Notes under the pieces: model-generated | The model's database searches: none | Told to the model about the DNA's origin: nothing | The model's input: only the letters and a program-made list of their open reading frames with translations | From: an uncultured Christensenellaceae bacterium | GTDB taxonomy: Bacteria > Bacillota > Clostridia > Christensenellales > Borkfalkiaceae | Reading direction: 5' to 3' | Assembly: GCA_910588685.1 (NCBI GenBank) | Contig: CAJUPX010000002.1 | Coordinates: 1-64,000 of the forward strand | DNA: 64,000 nt | Program-made: the position numbers and the translations under genes | In this document: in pieces, positions 8,584-16,379 of the stretch | Layout: every line of letters starts with the position of its first letter | Position numbering within the stretch: the first letter of the stretch is position 1

Positions 8584-9381
8584 TTACCTGTTATTTAATA
8601 TTTTTTCAAACTCAACGCCGTAAAAATGTCCGTCGCCGGTAGTTTTAATACAGTCTATTACAAACTTGCTTGCATTAAAGCAGCAATCCCGCAAACTCTT
8701 TTGCGCCAGAAACTCAGCCGTAAACACCGAGGCGAAAATATCGCCCGTACCGTGGCGTTTTTGCGGCAGTTTTTCAAGCAGAACAACTTCGAATTCGTTT
8801 CCGCAGTAAATTACTTCGCCTATCTTACCGTCCTTTTCCGCGCCCGTAACTACAATTACCGCGTCCGTAAGAGCTGCAAGTTTTTTTGCAAGCTGCTTAA
8901 CAAACTCTACGCTGCAATCGCTTTGATACGGTGTTCCGGTGAGAAAGCAAGCCTCGGTAACGTTAGGCAGAATTATATCCGCGCGCTTTATAAGTTTGCG
9001 CATAGCCGCAACATATTCCCCGTCGAAACCGCAGTAAAGCTTGCCGTTATCTCCGAAAACGGGGTCGATTATAACCGTCGCTCCGTCCGCCGAAAAGTTA
9101 TCAAAGCATTTTTCGGCAACGTCCATAAGCGTTTTTTTGCCGAGATAGCCCAACAAAAACGCGTCGAATTTAAAACCGTTATTTTTCCACTCGACGAAAA
9201 TATTTTCTATTTCACCGGTAAGGTCCAGATAGCTCCAGCTTTTGAACATCGTGTGGTTGGAAAGTATCGCGGTAGGCAACACGCACGTTTCCACTCCGTA
9301 AGCCGAAAGTACGGGCAGCGCAACCGTCAGGGAGCATTGTCCCACGCAAGATAAGTCCTGCATTGTTAAAATTCTTTTCAT
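8584..9381 (-). CDS. pdxY: Pyridoxal/pyridoxamine kinase (PdxY/PdxK-like)
   Basis: 265 residues of the ribokinase fold. It begins with MQDLSCVGQCSLTVALPVLSAYG, ends with the phosphate-binding HGTGDIFAS motif (~215) that carries the catalytic Asp, and has the NVTEACFLTG segment typical of vitamin B6 kinases of Clostridia. It phosphorylates pyridoxal, pyridoxine or pyridoxamine in B6 salvage; a ThiD-like role on hydroxymethylpyrimidine is less likely. No Shine-Dalgarno precedes the ATG; instead the -10 box ends 7 bp before it, so the mRNA is probably leaderless. Monocistronic. A YggS-type PLP-homeostasis protein is encoded elsewhere in the window. Confidence 0.87.
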   Translation of the reverse strand: MKRILTMQDLSCVGQCSLTVALPVLSAYGVETCVLPTAILSNHTMFKSWSYLDLTGEIENIFVEWKNNGFKFDAFLLGYLGKKTLMDVAEKCFDNFSADGATVIIDPVFGDNGKLYCGFDGEYVAAMRKLIKRADIILPNVTEACFLTGTPYQSDCSVEFVKQLAKKLAALTDAVIVVTGAEKDGKIGEVIYCGNEFEVVLLEKLPQKRHGTGDIFASVFTAEFLAQKSLRDCCFNASKFVIDCIKTTGDGHFYGVEFEKILNNR

Positions 9382-9388
9382 AGTCTGT

Positions 9389-9417
9389 ATTATAACCTTT
9401 TACCGCCGTTAAATCAA
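9389..9417 (-). promoter_or_regulatory. Promoter of pyridoxal kinase gene, start codon at +1
   Basis: Minus-strand TTGATT (9412-9417), 17-bp spacer, TATAAT (9389-9394). Only 7 bp separate the -10 box from the ATG, which places the transcription start on or next to the start codon. Confidence 0.8.
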
Positions 9418-9520
9418 CCGTATGCGCCGCATAAATAAAATTTTACAATTTAACATAATTAAAAACAAAAAACGCACACCGCCGTTATGTAAAGTTTGAG
9501 TAAAATGTTTGTAAAGTCTA

Positions 9521-9549
9521 TTGATATAACGTTGTTTATTTTCTATACT
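9521..9549 (+). promoter_or_regulatory. Promoter of Ig-like lipoprotein operon
   Basis: TTGATA (9521-9526), 17-bp spacer, TATACT (9544-9549). It gives a leader of about 80 nt that contains the hairpin at 9557-9614. Confidence 0.65.
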
Positions 9550-9556
9550 TATTTTA

Positions 9557-9614
9557 TCAACATCCGACGGCTAAAAACCGCCTTAAAACGGCTTTTAGTC
9601 CGTGCCGTTGTTGA
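9557..9614 (+). other. Leader hairpin upstream of lipoprotein gene
   Basis: Nested complementarity: TCAACA/TGTTGA (outer), ACGG/CCGT, CTAAAA/TTTTAG and CCG/CGG around an 8-nt loop. It ends 7 nt before the AAGGAG of the lipoprotein gene and has no T tract, so it may protect the mRNA 5' end or tune translation. Confidence 0.55.
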
Positions 9615-9636
9615 AATGTGATAAGGAGAAAACAAA

Positions 9637-12489
9637 ATGAGAAAACACGCACTCTGGGTTCTTGCCGTTGCCGTTATACTTTGCTCGCTTGTATCGCTGA
9701 CGGCTTGTAAGAACGATCCCCCTCCCGCGCCGCAAATTCAGGCGATTGAGATATCAACGCCGCCCGATAAAACGGCATACTACGAAGGCGAAACCTTTGA
9801 TAAGACCGGTATGGTCGTAAAAAAAGTAATGGATAACGGAAACAAGGAAGCTGTAAGCGACTACACCGTAGATAAAACGGGAGCGCTTACACTTGATGAT
9901 ACGGTTGTTACGGTATCCTACTCCGGCTTCAGCGCAAAGCAGAATATAACCGTAACCGCGCGCCCGGTCGCAAATCCCGTGGAGCTGCAAGTACTTGCTC
10001 TCCCTGCTAAAACCGTATACACCGCCGGGGAAACTTTTGATAAGACCGGTATGGAAATAGTTTACGTAACGGAGAGCGGCGACAGGGTAACCGTAACCGA
10101 TTACGCCGTTGACAAAACCGTACTCGCTGTAACCGATACGTACGTCACGGTAAGCTACGGCGGTTTGACGGTAAAAGTAAACATAACCGTTAATCACGAC
10201 AAAGACGCAAGAGAGGTCGTTGACGTGGAAATTTACAGCGGCGACGATTTAAAATATACGAGGACTATGGACGTATCCTCGATAATAAAGTATAAAGCCG
10301 TTTATTCCGACCATACAAAAGACGAAGAATGGACTTACGCTACGGCGGAGGATTTGGACAGTTTTAAAACGGAGGGCGGAAGTCTTGTGCTCGAATTATC
10401 GCTCTTCGTCAAAAATAAGGAATTTAAAAGAACGGTAAACGTTCCGATTGACGGCAATTCTGTAAGTGTGAGCGAACTGTATACCAAAACTCCCGACGGA
10501 CAATCCGTTTACTGCGTTGAAGGCATAGTAATATCCGTCGTTTCCACAATGGCGCGCGAGGAGTATATTATTAAGGACGCGCAGTCCGAAACGTTTATAG
10601 GCGTATCCGGCATATTGAGTACCGGCTCCGTCACGGGACAGACCATAGTACCCAGATACGTACGCGGCGACAAGGTATGTATTCCGGTTAAGCTTGTAAG
10701 GGACGAGGAGCAGGCTCAGTACTCCGACTCGGCAAAAGTGCACGGCGTTTATGCAGGAGGTTCTATTTATGAAACCGGCATAATAGAAAAGAACGCAAAC
10801 CTCGGTCTGGAATATGCAAATGCTACGTATATAAACGGACAGGCGGGCTTACAAAACTTCCTTTCAACCGAAAACCGCCCCTCCAACCACTATAAGCTTG
10901 TAAAGCTTGAAGGACCGCTCTACATAATACGTTACGGTTCAACAAATTATCATTACAGATTTTTCTTTACCGATATATCCTCAAAATCGTTAGCCGCGCA
11001 AAAAGTTGATAACTGCTCCCCCTGCTTTATGAGCGCAAACCAGTATCAACTCACCGAAAAGACGATAGGCGAGCTTCTTGCCGGCGATAAAGACTGGGCT
11101 CCCACGGTATGGGCTGACCCCGGCTTAGCGCACAAAACCGTTTACGCGCTGTTCGTCGGCGGAAATTCATACTATCACGAATTCATTATTTTAAAGGACG
11201 GCGCGGTATCAGATTTGCCCCGCATTATTACTTCCGTTACGGCAAGCGCGCCGCAAAAGGACGTTTACGTAAAGGGACAGACTCTTGATTTGAACGGCGC
11301 GGAGCTGACCGTTAAATACAACTACGGCGCGGACGAAGTTGTAGATATAACTACCGAAATGCTTGACGCGGCTACTCTTCCCGATATGAACACGGCGGGC
11401 GAATATACAGTGAAAGGCTATTACGAAAACTTCGAGTTTGAATTTACAATAACCGTAATAGAGGAAAGCGCGCAGAGCATTGCGCTTAACGGCAATCCGA
11501 GAACGGAGTACAATATCGGCGAAGGCTTTGAAGCCGTTAAAGAAGAGCTTTGTAAGCTTACGCTGCACGTTGTGTTTGACTCGGGCGAAAACCGCGACGA
11601 GAACGTGACGGCGAATATGATTTTATTCGATGAAACTAACTGGGCTGTCGGCACGCATACAGTTGAAATTTACCTGATGGGCGCAACTACGCAATTAGAG
11701 ATAACCGTTGTACTCCCCGACGTATCGGTAACGCAGATAAAAGAATACGAAGCGGGCGCAAACGTTTATAACCTCACGGGCGTAGTCGTATCGTCGGCGT
11801 TCATTTCCGGCACTGCGGCAAACCCTGCAAACGGTGAAATTATACTCAAAGATACTCGGAACGCCAACGTAATAGGTCTTAAAGGACTTGTTACCAAAGA
11901 AGATACTTTGGGCGGACTTGCTGTCGGCGACGAAATAAAAGTAGAAGTTACCCTGGTAGTAACCACTACCGTAGCAACACATTCCGAATGCGGAAAGATA
12001 GCGGCAACCGTAACGGACGGCTCTGTTCCGCAGGTTTTAAGCGCTGACAATTCAGTGGCATTAGACAAGAGCGGCGCAGTAAGCATAAATTCACAGGAAG
12101 AATTTAACGAATTCCTCAAAGACGCCGACACACGCAAAGGCAACGCCTATAAACTCGTTAAATTCGGCGGCAATACAAAATTTGTAAACTACGGCACCTC
12201 CACTCCCAACGAATCGCTCTACATTACTTTCACCGGTACGGACACCACCACTATTAAAATCGACGGCAGACAGCCGTTCCTGAGCGCAATGAACCAGCCT
12301 ATAACGCTCGGCGAGAATACCTATCTTGAAACTATGTTTGTTGAGGGCTCCGTATTAAACAACAGCTTTACCGAACCCAACCGACAGAAAGGCGACGTAT
12401 ATCTGATGTATATAGGCGGACAGGGCGCGTACTACCACCAGTTTATACTGCTCGGCGCTGACTACGTTGTATCGGCAGAAGCCGAATAA
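9637..12489 (+). CDS. Surface lipoprotein with bacterial Ig-like domains and a duplicated C-terminal module
   Basis: 950 residues. Signal peptide with lipobox (SLTAC, lipidated Cys near residue 24). Two Big_3-type Ig-like domains start with YYEGETFDKTGM (~48) and YTAGETFDKTGM (~127); further Ig-like segments appear at ~530-690. A larger module occurs twice: ~280-535 and ~695-945. Both copies have an OB-like YCVEGIV/YNLTGVV strand, a KDxxxxxxIG turn, a HYKLVKLEG/AYKLVKFGG segment and end in GGNSYYHEFIIL/GGQGAYYHQFILL. It is an exported, lipid-anchored protein for binding or adhesion; the ligand is unknown. AAGGAG precedes the ATG. The next gene follows 11 bp on, so both act together. Confidence 0.82.
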   Translation: MRKHALWVLAVAVILCSLVSLTACKNDPPPAPQIQAIEISTPPDKTAYYEGETFDKTGMVVKKVMDNGNKEAVSDYTVDKTGALTLDDTVVTVSYSGFSAKQNITVTARPVANPVELQVLALPAKTVYTAGETFDKTGMEIVYVTESGDRVTVTDYAVDKTVLAVTDTYVTVSYGGLTVKVNITVNHDKDAREVVDVEIYSGDDLKYTRTMDVSSIIKYKAVYSDHTKDEEWTYATAEDLDSFKTEGGSLVLELSLFVKNKEFKRTVNVPIDGNSVSVSELYTKTPDGQSVYCVEGIVISVVSTMAREEYIIKDAQSETFIGVSGILSTGSVTGQTIVPRYVRGDKVCIPVKLVRDEEQAQYSDSAKVHGVYAGGSIYETGIIEKNANLGLEYANATYINGQAGLQNFLSTENRPSNHYKLVKLEGPLYIIRYGSTNYHYRFFFTDISSKSLAAQKVDNCSPCFMSANQYQLTEKTIGELLAGDKDWAPTVWADPGLAHKTVYALFVGGNSYYHEFIILKDGAVSDLPRIITSVTASAPQKDVYVKGQTLDLNGAELTVKYNYGADEVVDITTEMLDAATLPDMNTAGEYTVKGYYENFEFEFTITVIEESAQSIALNGNPRTEYNIGEGFEAVKEELCKLTLHVVFDSGENRDENVTANMILFDETNWAVGTHTVEIYLMGATTQLEITVVLPDVSVTQIKEYEAGANVYNLTGVVVSSAFISGTAANPANGEIILKDTRNANVIGLKGLVTKEDTLGGLAVGDEIKVEVTLVVTTTVATHSECGKIAATVTDGSVPQVLSADNSVALDKSGAVSINSQEEFNEFLKDADTRKGNAYKLVKFGGNTKFVNYGTSTPNESLYITFTGTDTTTIKIDGRQPFLSAMNQPITLGENTYLETMFVEGSVLNNSFTEPNRQKGDVYLMYIGGQGAYYHQFILLGADYVVSAEAE

Positions 12490-12500
12490 GGAGGAAACAA

Positions 12501-14171
12501 ATGAAAAAAACAATTAAATTAACAGGATTAACGGTTGCGGCATTACTTGCAGTTTCGTGTTTTGCTCCTTTGACGGGCGCACGGACGAAAAGCATTGCGG
12601 TTGCGGATACGGCTACGGCGGTGGCGGATAACCGCATTCCCATTGACAGCAGAAAACACCTTATACTGTCGGAAAACAATTATTACGGCGGTTCGCTTAA
12701 CGAGGAGCTGTACGGCAAGGGCGCGCCCCTCAACGGCGAGTACGACGCGCCCGAATCGGGCTACTGGCGGGTGAACGATTATTATAACTTTACTTCGACA
12801 AACGAAAGAACGGTTATTCCGCACTTTGCCCCCTATCAGCAGACTATGGCTGACAGCAGCGGACTTGCGTGCGCGCTTATGATTTTAAATTACTGCGGCG
12901 ACGACATAAAGACCTATAATGAGCTCAAATTAGTTCAGATGTACGAGGAACTCAACAACACCACCGTTTACGGCAACGGCACAACCGCCGACGGACTTGA
13001 AAAAGTATTTAACGAGCTCGGTTATACTACGAGAATACGCGATTACGTTGAAAAAAGCTCGGATACCAACGACAAAATTGCCGACTGCAAAGCGTGGCTT
13101 AAAAACCATTTGGACAACGGCAGATTTGTGCTTGTACGCTACGAGGACGGCGTTGACCACGGTTGGAGAATAATATTCGGTATGGACACTATGGGTACCG
13201 ATTACGCAAGGTCCGCCGTGCTGTTTATGGCTAATCCCAACGACGGCGCAGACCATTTTCAGGACGGATATACTACGGTGCCTTTGGGGCGTTTTTACCG
13301 CTGGTGGTTCGATACGCTCAACAACGGCTCTAAAACGGACGAGTTTGACTACCTCGTAGTCGCGCCCAAACAGCTCGTGGAATTTGACAGGGTCACCGAA
13401 ACAAGAGAACGCGTTCAGACCGTTCCCGAAAACCACCTGATAAGAAACGCGGACGGCAGTTACGGCGGCACAACAAACAAGGATAAATACGGCAGCGGAA
13501 CGCCCAAAAACGGAGAAATTGACCAGCTTACAAGCCCCTACTATTCGTTTGTAGACTATTACAACCTTAAAAATAACGACACAAGACTTATTCTTACAGG
13601 CTACCGCGGCTTTCAGCAGACTATGGCTTCCTCCTGCGGAATATGTTCAACGTTCACCGTTCTCGCCTATTACGGAAAAGACGTTACGAAGTGGAACGAG
13701 GAATTTCTCGTAAAGAAATACGAAGAGTTGACAGGTAAAATTATCTATAATTCGGGCGTCGGCGGCTCGGGACTTAAAAAACTCGTTACCGAGGGGCTTG
13801 GATTTGCCTCGTCGGATTATAAATCTTACGCTTCGGCTAATTACGTAAGCGACGAACAGTCTATGATATTCCCCACTTACCAAAGCTTTACAACGTGGGT
13901 TAAAGGCAACCTTTCAAAGGGCACGCCTATGCCTGTTTCGTGGAGACCGCATTCGGGACACTGGGAAGTTATAATAGGCTACGACGATATGGGAACGGAT
14001 TATCCTTACGACGACGTTATAGTGCTTGCCGATTCCGGTGATAACTGGGACCACTATCAGGACGGCTACAATACGCTTGCGGCAACACAGTTCTATTCGC
14101 AGTGGTTTAACGGTTCGTTTACGTACAACCAACAGTACAACGTATTTGACAACGTTATGAAAACAAACTGA
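12501..14171 (+). CDS. Secreted protein with two C39-like cysteine peptidase domains, first lacking the catalytic Cys
   Basis: 556 residues with an N-terminal signal sequence; LAVSC at ~20 could also be a lipobox. Two homologous halves each start with an NYYGGSLNEELYGKG or SYGGTTNKDKYGSG segment, then a papain-like C39_2 domain. Domain 2 shows QQTMASSCG with Cys379, His487 in SGHWEVIIGYDDMG and a downstream acidic VLADSGDNWDHYQDGY. Domain 1 has the matching QQTMADSSG, with Ser120 in place of Cys, and His220. Domain 2 is therefore the predicted active peptidase and domain 1 a pseudo-domain or Ser variant. AAGGAGG lies 6 bp before the ATG. It is translated directly after the Ig-like lipoprotein, its likely surface partner. 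Confidence 0.72.
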   Translation: MKKTIKLTGLTVAALLAVSCFAPLTGARTKSIAVADTATAVADNRIPIDSRKHLILSENNYYGGSLNEELYGKGAPLNGEYDAPESGYWRVNDYYNFTSTNERTVIPHFAPYQQTMADSSGLACALMILNYCGDDIKTYNELKLVQMYEELNNTTVYGNGTTADGLEKVFNELGYTTRIRDYVEKSSDTNDKIADCKAWLKNHLDNGRFVLVRYEDGVDHGWRIIFGMDTMGTDYARSAVLFMANPNDGADHFQDGYTTVPLGRFYRWWFDTLNNGSKTDEFDYLVVAPKQLVEFDRVTETRERVQTVPENHLIRNADGSYGGTTNKDKYGSGTPKNGEIDQLTSPYYSFVDYYNLKNNDTRLILTGYRGFQQTMASSCGICSTFTVLAYYGKDVTKWNEEFLVKKYEELTGKIIYNSGVGGSGLKKLVTEGLGFASSDYKSYASANYVSDEQSMIFPTYQSFTTWVKGNLSKGTPMPVSWRPHSGHWEVIIGYDDMGTDYPYDDVIVLADSGDNWDHYQDGYNTLAATQFYSQWFNGSFTYNQQYNVFDNVMKTN

Positions 14172-14263
14172 TTCCCCCTATCTCAATCATTTCCCCTGTT
14201 TGCGCTCCCGCTTTCAGTATATTCATTAAACCAAGAATCTACAAAGTAAATAATAAAAATTAT

Positions 14264-14295
14264 AGTAACGCAACGGTAATTACCGTTGCGTTACT
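14264..14295. repeat. Perfect 32-bp palindrome
   Basis: Sixteen-base arms AGTAACGCAACGGTAA and its exact complement with no spacer. The minus-strand side is followed by an AT-rich T-run-containing stretch, so it could end transcripts of the SLOG-like gene; otherwise it is an unexplained palindrome 92 bp after the peptidase gene. The rest of 14172-14445 shows no gene. Confidence 0.85.
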
Positions 14296-14445
14296 TATAT
14301 CAGGTCTGCACCAAAATAATTTATGACGCGACTAAAACTCATACGGCTTACTTCGTACTCGGAATTTAATCGGAGACTCTTCCATTGTATGCGTTACTCA
14401 CGGAAAACAATAAGGTTCTTATTACGGTGCGCCTCGATACCGAAA

Positions 14446-14952
14446 TTATACAAACAAATTAACAATGTTTTTATGCTTTTTTACCGCATACAGATACGTT
14501 TTGTATGCGCCGCTGTTTTCTCTCTGTTCTACCCAAAATAAAATCAAATCGCTTTGGTCTATCATTGCAATGTTACGGTAATATATCGAAGTGTACCAAT
14601 AGTCAAAGTCCTTTGTCGGACACTCCAATGCTTCATACTCTTTTTTAATAAACCAACTCGGCGGCTTTCTGCGCTGCTTATCAAGCGCAAAACAAAACAC
14701 TCTTTTAATATTGAGTTGCGGGTTGGCGTTTTTCTTTTCGGTTACAAGGTCATAGCACAAATCGTCAAAACGGCTTCTGCCGCCGAACATAAAAATTCTA
14801 ACGCCGTCCTCTACCGCCTTTTCAATTTCCGCCCTCGTTCTTTCTATAAGGTCATTCGTTATATCTACGTCGGAATGCCCGAAGCACGAACAAGTCTTTT
14901 CAACTGCTACCATAAAAAGATGCCGCCCCGAAGGAACGGCACCATAGCACAC
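14446..14952 (-). CDS. SLOG-family (DUF1273-like) nucleotide-binding protein
   Basis: 168 residues from a GTG, or 155 from the ATG at 14913, where family homology begins (EKTCSCFGHSDV). The Rossmann-like pattern is clear: the opening Cys-x-GH strand, VRIFMFGGRSRFDD (~50-63), NIAMIDQSDLILFWV (~130) and GAYKTYLYAVKKHKNIVNL at the end. SLOG proteins bind nucleotide-derived ligands; some are stand-alone, others are sensors in defence systems. AAAGGGACGG before the GTG is a fair ribosome site, while the ATG has none; start unresolved. The gene stands alone among palindromes. Confidence 0.7.
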   Translation of the reverse strand: MCYGAVPSGRHLFMVAVEKTCSCFGHSDVDITNDLIERTRAEIEKAVEDGVRIFMFGGRSRFDDLCYDLVTEKKNANPQLNIKRVFCFALDKQRRKPPSWFIKKEYEALECPTKDFDYWYTSIYYRNIAMIDQSDLILFWVEQRENSGAYKTYLYAVKKHKNIVNLFV

Positions 14953-14964
14953 CGTCCCTTTGAA

Positions 14965-15115
14965 TGCGACTTCAATTTACCTATCTCTATGGCATAAGCC
15001 GGTAGACAATATGGCGGGAACGGTATAACTACCCTTACTACACCATATTGTCAAAACAAAAGAATATTATACTCCCTTTCGAGAGCCGAGATAGATATAT
15101 TAAATTGAAGTCGCA
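14965..15115. repeat. Nested inverted-repeat element (151 bp) upstream of SLOG-like gene
   Basis: Outer perfect 15-bp arms TGCGACTTCAATTTA (14965-14979) and complement (15101-15115), next CTATCTC/GAGATAG (14981-14987, 15088-15094), then inner GACAATATGG/CCATATTGTC (15005-15014, 15043-15052). It could be a structured RNA leader, a MITE-like element or a recombination substrate. No ORF inside. With the terminator at 15171 and the structures to 15416 it fills the 463-bp gap between the SLOG-like gene and tRNA-Ser. Confidence 0.8.
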
Positions 15116-15170
15116 TTGCTATTTTAGCACTTTTTATCAACAATATCAAGGATTATCGGTATATAAAATG

Positions 15171-15200
15171 AAAAAGCCGTTACCTTTATAACGGCTTTTT
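15171..15200. terminator. Terminator-type hairpin, bidirectional
   Basis: 12-bp perfect stem AAAAAGCCGTTA/TAACGGCTTTTT with a 6-nt loop. It gives T runs on both strands; on the minus strand it can end the tRNA-Ser transcript. Confidence 0.85.
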
Positions 15201-15285
15201 GTTCAGTTGATGATATACGTTAATACTATTTGGGGCGTTAGTGCAAATCCCGTTTCAAACGCGTTGACAAAGGAACTTTTCCAAC

Positions 15286-15347
15286 GCGAGAGGGATTTTG
15301 CCGTTTCCCTGCGGGAGCCTCGGCAAAGCGTCGGGCTTCGCCCTCGC
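15286..15347. other. GC-rich foldable block near tRNA-Ser
   Basis: GCGAG-A-GG/CCTCGC outer pairing encloses TTGCCG/CGGCAA and TCCC/GGGA hairpins. It does not match an RNA family I recognise; it is noted because the surrounding stretch is otherwise gene-free. Confidence 0.35.
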
Positions 15348-15379
15348 ACGAACCGCGGAGAGTCTTCATTCCCTCTATC

Positions 15380-15416
15380 AAATTGCGGGGCATACCATAG
15401 GTATGCCCCGCAATTT
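15380..15416 (-). other. 17-bp perfect hairpin abutting the tRNA-Ser 3' end
   Basis: Arms 15380-15396 and 15400-15416 are exact complements around a 3-nt loop. On the minus strand the hairpin starts with the last base of the tRNA CCA. The 3' side lacks a T run, so it is a stable 3' structure for processing or a weak terminator rather than a classical one. Confidence 0.6.
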
Positions 15417-15503
15417 GGCGCAGAGAGAGGGATTCGAACCCCCGGAAGCTCTCACTTCAATAGTTTTCAAGACTACCGCTATAGACCACTCAGCCATCTC
15501 TGC
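15416..15503 (-). tRNA. tRNA-Ser (anticodon UGA)
   Basis: Class II cloverleaf: acceptor GCAGAGA/TCTCTGC, anticodon stem GTAGT/ACTAT with loop CTTGAAA (anticodon TGA), long variable arm, T arm GGTTCGAATCC, and an encoded CCA. It decodes UCA and related Ser codons. Confidence 0.95.
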
Positions 15504-15568
15504 TAATAAATTATTTGATTTTCGGGTACAAATCCGCCCCTGTCAATCGCATTTTCTTTTATGCCTGT

Positions 15569-15597
15569 ATTATACCACTCCGTATATAAATTTTCAA
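15569..15597 (-). promoter_or_regulatory. Promoter of tRNA-Ser
   Basis: Minus-strand TTGAAA (15592-15597), 17-bp spacer, TATAAT (15569-15574), about 65 bp before the mature tRNA 5' end. Confidence 0.75.
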
Positions 15598-15617
15598 GCA
15601 TTTATCGGCGGTTACGG

Positions 15618-16376
15618 TTAATTTTTAAACTGTCCGTTGCGAATTGTATTTTTATATTGCGAATCAACAAGCTTTTTAAAATTAAACTGCTCTTTAACGG
15701 TATCTATCTTACCCGACAAATAATAGCTGTATATGTTTGCTTCGCTCGCATAAATACAGTGGTCGAGAAGATGAACGTTGTTCATACTACACATCACCTG
15801 CATTTCCGCCGTAAACCTGTCGTCCGTCACCGACGGATTGGAATTACCGCTCAGATGATTATGCGCTATAACCAGCGCGTAGGGCTTGGAGGCAATTATA
15901 ATTTTAAAAACTTCCCCTGTCTCAACCCCTACTCTGCTCACCTCGTTGTTGGTAAAAGTATGTACCGTACGCACTTTACCGTTCTTTTCCAGCAAATAAA
16001 GCTCTAAAACTTCTTCGGTTTTAGAACTTAATCTGAGCGCGGTAAAACGCTTGAAATCCTCGTAATTTCTTAGCGTAACTATGCCCAGCGCCTCCCTGTC
16101 GACGCGCACCATAACCTCGTTAAGGCATTTTATATATTCCGTGACCTTTTCACCTACGCCGTCTATGCGCATAAGCGCTTCGGGCGCGGCTTCGAGTATG
16201 CCCGTAATGCTGCCGAACGAAGCCAGCAATTTATGCGCAAGCGGATTTGTATTATGCCTTGGAATAATATAATACAGCATAATTTCAAGCATTTCGTGGT
16301 CGTACAGGGTATCGCCCGAAAGCAATTTTTTTAACATACGCTGTCTGTGCCCTTCGTGTAACGGTTTATCGCTCAT
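15618..16376 (-). CDS. radC: RadC-like JAB-domain protein
   Basis: 252 residues. An N-terminal helix-hairpin-helix region (ILEAAPEALMRIDGVGEKVTEYIK, broken here as ILEAAPEALM then RIDGVGEKV, ~55-80) is followed by the RadC/JAB metal-binding domain with AHNHLSGNSNPSVTDDRF (~170-187), close to the usual HNHPSG...D motif. The Leu in place of Pro is unusual. RadC proteins are MPN/JAB proteins whose role in DNA repair is unproven; family members occur widely in chromosomes and mobile elements. The start lies 3 bp after the DUF368 stop, so the two are co-transcribed. Confidence 0.85.
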   Translation of the reverse strand: MSDKPLHEGHRQRMLKKLLSGDTLYDHEMLEIMLYYIIPRHNTNPLAHKLLASFGSITGILEAAPEALMRIDGVGEKVTEYIKCLNEVMVRVDREALGIVTLRNYEDFKRFTALRLSSKTEEVLELYLLEKNGKVRTVHTFTNNEVSRVGVETGEVFKIIIASKPYALVIAHNHLSGNSNPSVTDDRFTAEMQVMCSMNNVHLLDHCIYASEANIYSYYLSGKIDTVKEQFNFKKLVDSQYKNTIRNGQFKN

Positions 16377-16379
16377 TTG

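Noticed and set aside
8626..9354. 242-aa plus-strand ORF opposite the pyridoxal kinase gene
   Set aside because: Shadow of a well-conserved gene; no ribosome site, no family features, basic low-information translation.
14446..14952. Toxin-antitoxin or CRISPR-type defence island around the SLOG-like gene
   Set aside because: No partner gene is adjacent; only a terminator-like palindrome, inverted repeats and tRNA-Ser flank it.
15038..15054. TTGACA inside the nested inverted repeat as promoter of the SLOG-like gene
   Set aside because: At 17 bp the -10 would be TAGTTA, a poor match; left uncalled.
15207..15621. ORFs across the tRNA-Ser region giving GIRTPG-like peptides
   Set aside because: Typical false ORFs from reading a tRNA gene in antisense; no ribosome site.
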